From: an uncultured Flavobacteriales bacterium
GTDB taxonomy: Bacteria; Bacteroidota; Bacteroidia; Flavobacteriales_D; Crocinitomicaceae
Length of the DNA: 64,000 nucleotides
Assembly (NCBI GenBank): GCA_903935095.1
Contig: CAIZQH010000021.1
Span: 124,001 to 188,000, forward strand
Reading direction: 5' to 3'
How positions within the stretch are numbered: position 1 is the stretch's first letter; every line of letters starts with the position of its first letter. The translations under genes were made by a program, and so were the position numbers. The notes under the pieces are model-generated. The model did not search any database. It was not told the origin of the DNA and saw nothing but the letters and a program-made list of their open reading frames with translations. This document shows positions 45,890 through 56,168 of this stretch, piece by piece.

Positions 45890-47136
45890 TTTAAGTTTTT
45901 TAGAGAAAGGTAGGTTTTTATGAGCGTAAGAATCCCTAAAATATTTAAAGAAACGACAAAATAATACAAATAATCATTTAACGGAACGTCATTTGAATTT
46001 CCGTATACGATCAATAACACATAGATGATGAGTACAATGATCAAATTGGTAGCGTTTTTTGCTTGGACATGAATAGCATCTAAAAAACTACGCAAAACGA
46101 TGTATAACACATATCCAAAACTTCCCAGCAACATGATGCTTGCCATGTCAAATAGTTCTTTTCGATGGTTAGTTCCAAGAAGTATATTAAAAATGAAGTC
46201 ATGGAAAAAATAAAAAATCAAGTATCCGATCAGGGTCAACGTAATACTTGAAAGAACGAATACATAAAATCTATTTCGAATTAAGTCAAATCTTTTTTCA
46301 CGCATAAACCCACCAATTTCAGGTAATAAAACAATGCTTATAGGACCAAAAGCGGCTCCAATTAAATTCAATAACGTGATGGAATAAGCGACATCACCAC
46401 CTAATAGTACATTTTTTGAAATGGATAAAACAATGTAGGCCGGAAAAGTTAAGATTGCCAATAAAGCGAAATCACCTAAAACTCTTGGTATTCCATAATT
46501 TAACAATGTTCGCACGTCTTCTAAACACAATTTTATATCTAATTGAATGTTGTTTTTAATGAAAATCGAGATGCTAAAAACCACGCAAAGTAGTATCAAT
46601 ATAACACCATTGAAAAGTAATAATGACGGTATATTTTGGGTGTGAAATAAAACCATGATGGGTAAAATCCCTACATGCAAGAATTGTATGAAGTTGGAAA
46701 AAAAGATGTCCTTTTTACCCCTTAAGTAGCCATAAAGAATGGCATGATATCCATATCCAATGAGCAGAATAGTTAGTGGGACAATAAAGGATTGATATTT
46801 GTCGTTACCAAAAAACAAAGTGGAAAAAAAACGATTTCCTAATCCGAGGATGATTAAAAATATTGTCCCCACAACCGCCAAAAGAAATAAACCAGCTGGC
46901 AAAAATGAATTTCTATCAGGTGAAATACTGATGTATCTCGGTACAGCAACACCCAAACCAATCATTAATAATGGTTGTAAAAAAGAGATGTTTCTTCTAG
47001 ATAAAGCATATTCACTAAAGCCAATTTCGGTCATTCGTTCACTTGCAATTCTGAAAATAATGAATCCTAAAATCAGAATGAAAAATTCAGTTCCAAAAGT
47101 GACGATGTAATTTTTATGTTTTACAAAAAAACTCAA
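45886..47136 (-). CDS. Polysaccharide flippase (Wzx/MOP superfamily)
   Basis: 416 residues, twelve or so hydrophobic segments. N-terminus SFFVKHKNYIVTFGTEFFILIL and the KKDIFFSNF loop suit Wzx-type MOP exporters, which flip lipid-linked repeat units across the inner membrane. It is the first gene of the operon, and its start reads TTG (no ATG precedes within the frame; next Met is residue 35). A TATTTTTG match lies on the minus strand at 47186-47193, ~50 bp upstream. Confidence 0.82.
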   Translation of the reverse strand: MSFFVKHKNYIVTFGTEFFILILGFIIFRIASERMTEIGFSEYALSRRNISFLQPLLMIGLGVAVPRYISISPDRNSFLPAGLFLLAVVGTIFLIILGLGNRFFSTLFFGNDKYQSFIVPLTILLIGYGYHAILYGYLRGKKDIFFSNFIQFLHVGILPIMVLFHTQNIPSLLLFNGVILILLCVVFSISIFIKNNIQLDIKLCLEDVRTLLNYGIPRVLGDFALLAILTFPAYIVLSISKNVLLGGDVAYSITLLNLIGAAFGPISIVLLPEIGGFMREKRFDLIRNRFYVFVLSSITLTLIGYLIFYFFHDFIFNILLGTNHRKELFDMASIMLLGSFGYVLYIVLRSFLDAIHVQAKNATNLIIVLIIYVLLIVYGNSNDVPLNDYLYYFVVSLNILGILTLIKTYLSLKNLK

Positions 47137-47383
47137 GTATGATTAGTTAAATGAATGTGACGATTTTTCCTATTGAAAACTCATTCAAAAATAGTAAATA
47201 ATATCTACTATTGGGTTGGATGTACTTGATTGCAGTATTCGTTTATTCGTTAGAACGAAATTAGTGTGATGATGGAGAAATCGTTGGTATAAATGAACGA
47301 AATCGGATAATTAATGAAAAAATCATAAGGCAGATAATGTTCAGTTTATGGCGAGAATGAATGTTAATAAATGTGATCTTACT

Positions 47384-47391
47384 ATATTTGC
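47384..47391 (+). promoter_or_regulatory. -7 box of hbd
   Basis: TATATTTG, 15 bp before the ATG, matches TAnnTTTG. No convincing -33 TTG at 19-23 bp distance. Confidence 0.45.
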
Positions 47392-47406
47392 TCAAAAAGA
47401 AGATAA

Positions 47407-48297
47407 ATGAAAAATGTTGCGGTAATCGGTGCTGGTACAATGGGAAATGGAATTGCGCATGTCTTTGCTCAATTTAATCACCAAGTGCATTTAATTGATG
47501 TTTCTCAAACTGCGTTGGATAAAGCCATTGCTACCATTGAGAAGAACTTGGACAGACAAGTAGCAAAAGAGGCAATTACTGCGGAAGATAAGGCGGCAAC
47601 CTTACAAAACTTGAAAACGTTTACCAGCATTGCTGAGGGTGTTAAGGGAGTGGAGTTAGTGGTAGAAGCAGCGACTGAAAACATTGATTTGAAATTAAAA
47701 ATCTTTAAGGAATTAGATGAATTGACCGCTCCCGAGGTAATTTTGGCTACCAATACTTCTTCCATTTCTATTACGAAAATTGCTTCTGTCACGAACCGTG
47801 CGGACAAAGTTATAGGCATGCATTTTATGAATCCAGTTCCTGTGATGAAATTGGTTGAAATTATCCGCGGTTATTCGACTTCTGACGAGGTGACAAACAC
47901 GATCATGGAAACGTCTCGCCAATTGAAAAAAGCACCTGTGGAAGTTAATGACTATCCTGGATTTGTAGCAAATCGCATATTAATGCCTATGATCAATGAG
48001 GCCATCTGCACCTTGTTTGAAAGTGTGGCAGGTGTCGAAGAAATTGACACGGTGATGAAATTAGGAATGGCTCATCCAATGGGTCCCTTGCAATTGGCCG
48101 ATTTTATTGGATTGGACGTTTGTTTAGCAATCCTTGAAGTCCTGCATGATGGATTCGGAAATCCAAAATATGCACCTTGTCCATTGTTGGTTAATATGGT
48201 CATGGCAGGTAAGAAAGGAGTAAAATCAGGCGAAGGATTTTATTCGTGGACACATGGCACAAAAGAACTTATAGTTGCTTCGAATTTCAAGAAATAA
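47407..48297 (+). CDS. hbd: 3-hydroxybutyryl-CoA dehydrogenase
   Basis: 296 residues. NAD site VAVIGAGTMGNGIAHVFAQ; the catalytic HFMNPVPVMKLVEII; NTSSISIT; and the C-terminal MGPLQLADFIGLDVC ... GEGFYSW. It reduces/oxidises 3-hydroxybutyryl-CoA in fatty-acid or butyrate metabolism. This intact copy is paralleled by a deleted copy at 52172-52491. The last bases encode the C-terminus of a minus-strand NUDIX remnant (below), so stop codons overlap tail to tail. Confidence 0.95.
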   Translation: MKNVAVIGAGTMGNGIAHVFAQFNHQVHLIDVSQTALDKAIATIEKNLDRQVAKEAITAEDKAATLQNLKTFTSIAEGVKGVELVVEAATENIDLKLKIFKELDELTAPEVILATNTSSISITKIASVTNRADKVIGMHFMNPVPVMKLVEIIRGYSTSDEVTNTIMETSRQLKKAPVEVNDYPGFVANRILMPMINEAICTLFESVAGVEEIDTVMKLGMAHPMGPLQLADFIGLDVCLAILEVLHDGFGNPKYAPCPLLVNMVMAGKKGVKSGEGFYSWTHGTKELIVASNFKK

Positions 48298-48370
48298 GTT
48301 CAGTTTTTAATTTTCTTAACAGAAGCTGATCAACTGGAAAAGTCAAGTCGTGTACTTGTAAATATAATTC
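48287..48370 (-). pseudogene. 3' remnant of a NUDIX gene, paralogous to the intact one downstream
   Basis: Read on the minus strand the stop at 48287 is preceded by DLTFPVDQLLLRKLKTELIS. The intact NUDIX gene (52481-52924) ends DFTFPIDQIVLVKLKESLIS, also overlapping the 3' end of an hbd copy. No frame continues upstream to a NUDIX box. A stop codon (taa) lies above 48418 in this frame. Confidence 0.65.
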
Positions 48371-48567
48371 ACGGTTGTCCACATGCGTTTTAATCGAAGT
48401 CCTTCTACTTTTAGAACGTTATTAATTTGAACATTATCTTCACACCATTCTTCCACTCCTGGCAAAATAAGATGAACCTCATAATCTGGAATTTGCATTG
48501 CTAACGAATGATATTCTCTCAAAACATGCGTACATCGCGACTTCTTAAATGAATGATTCTTTTGCGA
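48343..48567 (-). pseudogene. Decayed N-terminal part of a GT4-like glycosyltransferase
   Basis: An open minus-strand stretch of 74 codons without a start reads EYHSLAMQIPDYEVHLILPG, then VEEWCEDNVQINNVLKVEG and KRMWTTVNYIYK. This pattern (SLA, YEVHLI.PG, dnVqI..V, RM..TV..IY) is the N-terminal half of many GT4 enzymes. It ends where the NUDIX remnant begins, in a different frame; the rest of the gene is gone. No such gene is annotated by a start codon here. Confidence 0.5.
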
Positions 48568-48716
48568 CTACCCGTTTTATTAAACAAGTGTATTTGAATT
48601 CTGGTTTCAAAAATACAGAATTAAGTGTGAGCATAATGTGCAATATCATTTGTCAAGACTTTACTAACGGAACGTCTTAGTGAAATTTTAAGTATCTTCG
48701 TTACAATCAACAAAAG

Positions 48717-49295
48717 ATGCAGCAAAAACTAGGGTTTTTTCACAAAGTACTTCGTCGGTTCTTTTTATTGTTTCGTCCAGCAATGAACGGTCGAATTTTT
48801 GACAACGAGGGTAGGCGCATTGAAAAAACACGTATTTCCAATACCACCTTTATTGACCATCCACAATGTTTAAGGATTGGACCAAATGTCTTTATTGGAC
48901 ATTACAATTACCTTGAAGCGAGTAATGGAATAACCATCGAAGAAGGGTGTCAACTCACCACGTTTATCAACATTACCTCACATTCGAGTCATATGTCCAT
49001 ACGTTTGTATGGAAAGCATTATGGCGATTCAGAGATGAAAGGTTATGAGCGAGGAGAGGTGCACATTGGTAGATATTGCTTCATCGGACCACATTCGACC
49101 ATTATGCCAAAAACGAAAATCGGCAAAGGTTCCATCGTATCTGCATACAGTTATGTCCGAGGAGAATTTCCAGATTTCTCAATCATCTCAGGCAATCCAG
49201 CAAAAGTGATGGGTGATACACGAAACCTAGATGAACGCCAATTTCGTCAATTCCCCGAATTAAGAGCCTATTATGATGAGTGGTCAAAAGATTGA
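48717..49295 (+). CDS. Acyltransferase with left-handed beta-helix (hexapeptide repeats)
   Basis: 192 residues. Hexapeptide-type turns are visible from FIDHPQCLRIGPNVFIGHYN to VHIGRYCFIGPHSTIMPKTKIGKG, with a C-terminal GNPAKVMGD, as in maltose/galactoside O-acetyltransferase and WbbJ-type proteins that acetylate sugars. It starts a second small plus-strand glycan set. Its stop overlaps the start of the broken polymerase by 20 bp. The ATG at 48717 lies after caacaaaag, a weak ribosome site. Confidence 0.85.
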   Translation: MQQKLGFFHKVLRRFFLLFRPAMNGRIFDNEGRRIEKTRISNTTFIDHPQCLRIGPNVFIGHYNYLEASNGITIEEGCQLTTFINITSHSSHMSIRLYGKHYGDSEMKGYERGEVHIGRYCFIGPHSTIMPKTKIGKGSIVSAYSYVRGEFPDFSIISGNPAKVMGDTRNLDERQFRQFPELRAYYDEWSKD

Positions 49296-49823
49296 TCTTT
49301 TGGGAAATTACTTGGGGGCTTTTCTGGTTTTTGCCTTTATCTGTTTACCGGCGATAACACTTAAAGTAAATACACCTTCCGTTTTTTTTAAATCACTTCC
49401 TATAATAACAGCTTTTTTGATGAATCCGTTTTGAATAGCGTGTTTTCACGAGGAAGGATAGAAACATGGAAATTACTTGAAGAAATGATCCTGCAGAAAC
49501 CCCTTGTTGGACTTAATCCGTTCAATCAGTCTTTCTACGAAAACAAGATGTATTCTGAAAATGAACACGTGTTAATGTCTTGGCGATATGTCCTCATTGG
49601 TTTGCTTATTTACCTTTCTATTTTTTTCATCCCAATTAAAAAAATGTGGAAAGAACTAAGTGATACCAACATACAAGGAAGTTTATTAATTTTACTGATG
49701 TTGGTCAGCGCATTGACAAACAATCCCTTTACTGAGCGAAATGTAGATTTGTTATTCTGTGTTGGATTAGCTTGGGTCATCGGAAAGGAATTCAAGAAAG
49801 AAAAAGATCATGCAGAAGTCTAA
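49276..49823 (+). pseudogene. Broken O-antigen polymerase/ligase gene (internal deletion and frameshift)
   Basis: A 52-codon frame from ATG 49276 encodes an N-terminal membrane segment (LLGNYLGAFLVFAFICLPAI) and stops at 49434. In another frame, open from ~49392, FFDESVLNSVFSRGRIETW continues to 49823 with PLVGLNPF, a short HVLMSW segment and two or three C-terminal membrane helices, as in Wzy_C proteins. About 180 codons remain of an expected 400. Both ends overlap neighbours (acyltransferase, GT4) as an intact operon gene would. Confidence 0.75.
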
Positions 49824-50847
49824 GAAATTGTTGTTAATTGGAGGAAGTAAAGGAAATGTTCACTTATTGAACTTCCATCGATTGATCACATCGTATTTTG
49901 AAGAAATTTTGATCGTATCTAATCAGGAAATAGAGCAAGCAGCAGCGAAGGTCTTGAATTTCGAATTAAAGAATCCATTTGGGATGCTCAAGAATGTTCA
50001 CAAATTAAAATCAATCATTCGAGAATTTCAACCTGATGTCATTCACGTACATCAAGCGAATGCCTATGGTTTTATTACTAGTTTGGCAAACCAAGGAAAA
50101 AAACCCTTGGTTCTGACCACTTGGGGAAGCGATGTCTTGACGCTTCCAAAACGAAGTATTTTACACCGATGTATGGTAAAATATGTTTTAAATAGTGCTA
50201 TCGAAATTACTGCGGATGCTCAGTTTATGGCAGACGCCATCAATGAATTAGTTGGTCCAATGCCGGTTGTTATTGCCAACTTCGGCGTGGAAATCGCTAC
50301 AGTAGAAAACACACTGCCACGAGATAAGGTGATTTATTCAAACCGCATGCATGAGCCTCTATACCGCATTGAACAAATCATTTTACAATCCGCACCGTTT
50401 CTATTGGCCAATCCAGCATGGAAATTACGCATCGCTGCCAGTGGATCTCAAACGGAACGATTGAAACAAATCTCGGAACAACTGTTGCCAGAATCAAGTG
50501 TTGAATTTATCGGTTTTCAATCCGCACAGGAAAATCGTGAAAATTACTTGCGATCAACGGTGTATGTCTCGATTCCAAATACCGATGGGACCTCTATTAG
50601 TTTATTAGAAGCGATGGCGTATGGTTGCTTACCAGTCGTTTCCGATTTACCAGCGAATCGCGAGTGGATTGAAAATGGCGTCAATGGAATTGTGTCTAAT
50701 GGAAACTTAAGTGAGGAAATGATGGAAATTCTTGAAATGGATCATGTTTCGATTCAAGAAAAAAATGCAAAGATTATTGAAGAGAAGGCAACGAAGAACG
50801 CAAACAAACAAAAATATGAAGCGATTTACGACCGTATTTTCTCTTGA
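49810..50847 (+). CDS. GT4-family glycosyltransferase
   Basis: 345 residues, GT-B. SKKLLLIGGSKGNVHLLNFHRL at the N-terminus; VIHVHQANAYGFI; LTTWGSDVLTLP; donor site TSISLLEAMAYGCLPVVSD. It lies in the second glycan set, with a 14-bp overlap with the broken polymerase. It ends tail to tail with the flippase gene, sharing 22 bp. Confidence 0.87.
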   Translation: MQKSKKLLLIGGSKGNVHLLNFHRLITSYFEEILIVSNQEIEQAAAKVLNFELKNPFGMLKNVHKLKSIIREFQPDVIHVHQANAYGFITSLANQGKKPLVLTTWGSDVLTLPKRSILHRCMVKYVLNSAIEITADAQFMADAINELVGPMPVVIANFGVEIATVENTLPRDKVIYSNRMHEPLYRIEQIILQSAPFLLANPAWKLRIAASGSQTERLKQISEQLLPESSVEFIGFQSAQENRENYLRSTVYVSIPNTDGTSISLLEAMAYGCLPVVSDLPANREWIENGVNGIVSNGNLSEEMMEILEMDHVSIQEKNAKIIEEKATKNANKQKYEAIYDRIFS

Positions 50848-52124
50848 GAAGCTTTTAGCGCAAATAAATAGAAAACGATAATCGTTACAAGTAACCAAGC
50901 TGCCTGTGTGTAGGAAACAACTTGTAAACTGGTGTGAAAAACCTCTTGTGTTTTTCCATATTTCCATGGGAAATACCATAATGGTATTACTTGGATCAAG
51001 GAACTGACGATTCCCATGAAGAAAAAGATATTTTGCTTTCTTAAGATCAAGGGCAATGCAGCTATTGGAGATAAAATAAAATTAATCATTAGCCAAACGG
51101 ACATGGTTTCAGAGTAAGATCCCGACAAGCCCCAATCTTTTCCAAATACAAATGCAAACAAGGGTTCACCGTAAAAGAAAAGAAGGCCAAAAGGAATGAT
51201 GGACAAGGCACTTAACGCAAGTAACATTTTATTGAGCAAAGGAATCATGGATTTCCCTGCGTTGTACGAGTCAGAAGCTCGGTGGTAGAATAATTGCCCA
51301 AGTGAAACTCCAACGAGCATTAAAGGTAATCTAAGCATGGTATAGGAATGGTTGAAGGAACCGTAAACTGATTCGGAATAGTATGCGAAAATAAAGGTGG
51401 CAATTAACATGTCCCTACCATTGTCCACGAATACATGCGGCAAGTTCAAAATGGGAAATTCCCGGTGTTTTTTCATCAAAACCAACGTCTTTCTTTTGGA
51501 AATGAATTGCTTGAATTTCTGGTGAATCTTTCCAAAGTGAAATGAAAATTCAAGGGAGGAGAAGAATGAGCCAATAAATGTGGCAAGGATCAATCCAAAC
51601 GTACTGAAGTGGAAGTAGGCAAAGGCCCATTTTAAGGCATTTGAAACGGATGAATTTGTGATTTTTTGACGAGAGATCATTCCGTATTGTCCCATTCGAA
51701 CGGACCAACTAGTCCCGATATTTACAACGATGATACATGCAGTACTTAAAATGATAAGGACGTAAAACCACCAACTAAATTGGTCAGCAAAACCACTTGA
51801 ATACATGAAAACGAATACGATACTGACAAACATGAGAACGATGAAGGAGATGCGATAGGAAAGACGGTAAAGCAGGAAAGAATGTCCATCGAGCTTCGGT
51901 AAGGGCAATGCAGCTTCATATCTCAATGTTGCGACGGCGGCGATGAATGCGGTCAGACGCATGTAAAAGCCGAGTTCCCCCATTTCGGCGGTCGTATATA
52001 AACGTGTGAGAATGGGGGCAATGAGGTATCCTACTGCTTGTGCAATGATGGTGCCTGATAAGAGGATGCTCAGGGATTTTGAGAAATCAGATCCTAGGAG
52101 TTGACGTATTCGATTCATAGCCAT
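50826..52124 (-). CDS. Polysaccharide flippase (Wzx/MOP superfamily)
   Basis: 432 residues, about twelve hydrophobic segments. SGTIIAQAVGYLIAPILTRLY and GELGFYMRLTAFIAAVATLRYEAALPLP fit MOP-type lipid-linked oligosaccharide flippases. It runs opposite to its neighbours and is separated from the hbd pseudogene by 47 bp. A TATCTTTG on the minus strand (52131-52138) would leave almost no leader to 52124, so the second Met (52118, MNRIRQLLG) may be the true start. Confidence 0.8.
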   Translation of the reverse strand: MAMNRIRQLLGSDFSKSLSILLSGTIIAQAVGYLIAPILTRLYTTAEMGELGFYMRLTAFIAAVATLRYEAALPLPKLDGHSFLLYRLSYRISFIVLMFVSIVFVFMYSSGFADQFSWWFYVLIILSTACIIVVNIGTSWSVRMGQYGMISRQKITNSSVSNALKWAFAYFHFSTFGLILATFIGSFFSSLEFSFHFGKIHQKFKQFISKRKTLVLMKKHREFPILNLPHVFVDNGRDMLIATFIFAYYSESVYGSFNHSYTMLRLPLMLVGVSLGQLFYHRASDSYNAGKSMIPLLNKMLLALSALSIIPFGLLFFYGEPLFAFVFGKDWGLSGSYSETMSVWLMINFILSPIAALPLILRKQNIFFFMGIVSSLIQVIPLWYFPWKYGKTQEVFHTSLQVVSYTQAAWLLVTIIVFYLFALKASQEKIRS

Positions 52125-52171
52125 TCTCTACAAAGATACAATGATTATAGTTGTGAACTAAATGGATGTTT

Positions 52172-52491
52172 ATGAAGAATGTTGCGGTAATCGGTGCTTG
52201 TACAATGGGAAATGGAATTACGCATGTCCTTTATGAATCCAGTTCCAGTGATTAAATTAGCAATGGCTCATCCAATGGATCCCTGTTAATTGGACGATTT
52301 TATTGGATTGGACGTTTGTTTAAATTCCTTGAAGTCCTGCATGATGGATTCGGAAATCCAAAATATGCACCTTGTCCAATGTTGGTCAATATTGTCATGG
52401 CTGGTAAGAAAGGAGTAAAATCTGGCCAAGGATTTTATTCGTGGACCATGGCACGAAAGAGCTCGTTGTCGCTCCTAACTTCAAGAAATAA
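52172..52491 (+). pseudogene. Deleted copy of 3-hydroxybutyryl-CoA dehydrogenase
   Basis: Starts ATGAAGAATGTTGCGG and keeps the NAD-site coding, then jumps to the MNPVPV region and, in a second jump, to the AMAHPM region; the 3' part ends HGTKELVVAPNFKK. Three blocks parallel the intact gene (47407-48297) with frameshifts. Both joins lie at short direct repeats found in the intact copy. Many changes in the surviving parts are at third codon positions, as between two once-functional alleles. Confidence 0.85.
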
Positions 52492-52924
52492 GCGATTCCT
52501 TTAATTTCACAAGTACGATTTGATCAATTGGAAAGGTGAAATCTTTTTCATTTAGTTCATGAATGTACACCCATCTTTGTTTTTCTGTTTCTTCTTGAAA
52601 TGGAATGGAGTAGTTACGAGTTCCAATTTTTTCTGGCTCCTTTAGTCTTACTAGATAGTAAAATGCGACAAGTTGTTGCGATGGATCAAAAGCGGATACT
52701 TGTACAAAATCATTGAAATAAAAAAAAGAGGAGTCCAGCATTTCTGCGGATAACTCCTCTTGTAATTCTCTTTTTAATGCATCAAGTACACCCTCGTTGG
52801 CTTCGATTCCTCCACCAGGAAATTTCGTGAAAAAGTGTCCGAAGCGACATTCATCGGAAACGAGAATGTGATTCGATTCATTTAAAATCAAAGCGTAAAC
52901 ACGAAGATTAAAACGATGCGCCAA
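52481..52924 (-). CDS. NUDIX hydrolase
   Basis: 147 residues. The NUDIX box is split between FTKFPGGGIEANEGVLDALK and RELQEELSAEM, giving the GxnEx7REUxEE pattern. It probably cleaves a nucleotide diphosphate derivative; no substrate can be named. The start codon reads TTG (52924); no ATG lies nearby, and the family-like FNLRVYALILN follows. Its 3' end overlaps the hbd pseudogene. It stands 2 bp from the enolase gene. Confidence 0.82.
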   Translation of the reverse strand: MAHRFNLRVYALILNESNHILVSDECRFGHFFTKFPGGGIEANEGVLDALKRELQEELSAEMLDSSFFYFNDFVQVSAFDPSQQLVAFYYLVRLKEPEKIGTRNYSIPFQEETEKQRWVYIHELNEKDFTFPIDQIVLVKLKESLIS

Positions 52925-52926
52925 GT

Positions 52927-55318
<2,392 letters not shown>

Positions 55319-55372
55319 GAATTAATTTTGTTCAAAATTAGAAACTCTAGGTCAAATGAGGTTATCATAAAC

Positions 55373-55403
55373 AAAAAAAGGCGGATAAAATCCGCCTTTT
55401 TTT
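55373..55403. terminator. Terminator after the ribosomal-protein operon
   Basis: A-tract, ggcggat, loop aaa, atccgcc, T-tract. The stem is 7 GC-rich pairs plus up to 7 A-T pairs; it closes the rplQ end. Confidence 0.85.
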
Positions 55404-55419
55404 ATTAACAATGTGTCAA

Positions 55420-56157
55420 TTATGCGTTTTCTTCGCTATTTTTTGTGTCTTCTGTTTCAGGAGCCTCGTCAATTGCTACTTCCGGAGCTGCTTCTTCAGC
55501 AATAACCTCTTCAACAGCTACTTCTTCAGCAACTACTTCTTCAGCAATAACCTCTTCAACAGCTACTTCTTCAGCAACTACTTCTGCAGTAACAACCTCT
55601 TCAACAGCTACTTCTTCAACAGCAGCTACTTCTTCAACAGCTTCTTCAGCAATTTCAGCAACATTTTCTACAACAACTGCATCGTCAGCAATTGCATCCG
55701 TTGTTTCTGTTGTTTCAACGTTGACAGTGTCATCTTTTTTAGCACCACCACGACGAGATCGACGAGTAGTTTTCTTCGCGTTATCGTTGTTGTATAATTC
55801 GTTGTAATCAACCAATTCAATCATACACATTTCCGCGTTGTCACCTAAACGGTAACCAGTACGAATAATTCGCGTGTATCCACCAGCACGATGAGCAATT
55901 TTTGGAGCTACATCTCTGAATAATTCAGTTACCATCTCTTTGTTTTGAAGGTAAGAGAATACAACACGACGAGAGTGTGTAGAATCTGTTTTTGCTTTCG
56001 TTAAAATCGGTTCAACAAATACGCGTAAAGTTTTTGCTTTGGCGATTGTAGTTGTAATACGCTTATGTTCGATTAATGAACAAGCCATATTTTGAAGCAT
56101 CGCTTTGCGGTGGCTTGTTTTTCTTCCTAAGTGATTTATTTTATTTCCGTGTCTCAT
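55420..56157 (-). CDS. rplQ: 50S ribosomal protein L17 with long acidic repeat tail
   Basis: 245 residues. Residues 1-~120 are the L17 core ([21 protein letters not shown] ... [16 protein letters not shown]). Residues ~128-142 are a basic linker ([14 protein letters not shown]), and ~143-245 are almost only A, E, V, I, D and T. Within the tail a 15-residue unit is repeated from a 45-bp exact tandem duplication. L17 elsewhere has 115-130 residues, though some Bacteroidota are longer. Last gene of the operon. Confidence 0.93.
   Translation of the reverse strand: MRHGNKINHLGRKTSHRKAMLQNMACSLIEHKRITTTIAKAKTLRVFVEPILTKAKTDSTHSRRVVFSYLQNKEMVTELFRDVAPKIAHRAGGYTRIIRTGYRLGDNAEMCMIELVDYNELYNNDNAKKTTRRSRRGGAKKDDTVNVETTETTDAIADDAVVVENVAEIAEEAVEEVAAVEEVAVEEVVTAEVVAEEVAVEEVIAEEVVAEEVAVEEVIAEEAAPEVAIDEAPETEDTKNSEENA
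55491..55628. repeat. 45-bp tandem repeat in the rplQ tail
   Basis: 55491-55535 and 55536-55580 are identical on the plus strand (unit begins cttcttcagcaataacctct); 55581-55628 is a degenerate third copy with point changes and a small insertion. Each unit encodes 15 residues on the minus strand. Confidence 0.9.
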
Positions 56158-56168
56158 GACTAAAAATT

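Noticed and set aside
50826-50847. 22-bp convergent overlap of GT4 and flippase genes as a frameshift sign
   Set aside because: Both C-termini look complete; tail-to-tail overlaps are common in dense genomes.
52316-52504. 62-codon frame considered as a small gene
   Set aside because: It is the 3' part of the hbd pseudogene read after a frameshift.
55491-55628. Tandem repeats considered as a CRISPR array
   Set aside because: No spacers: units are contiguous and in frame within rplQ.
55411-55807. Two plus-strand open frames across the rplQ tail
   Set aside because: They are the antisense reading of the A/E/V repeat and carry no family signal.
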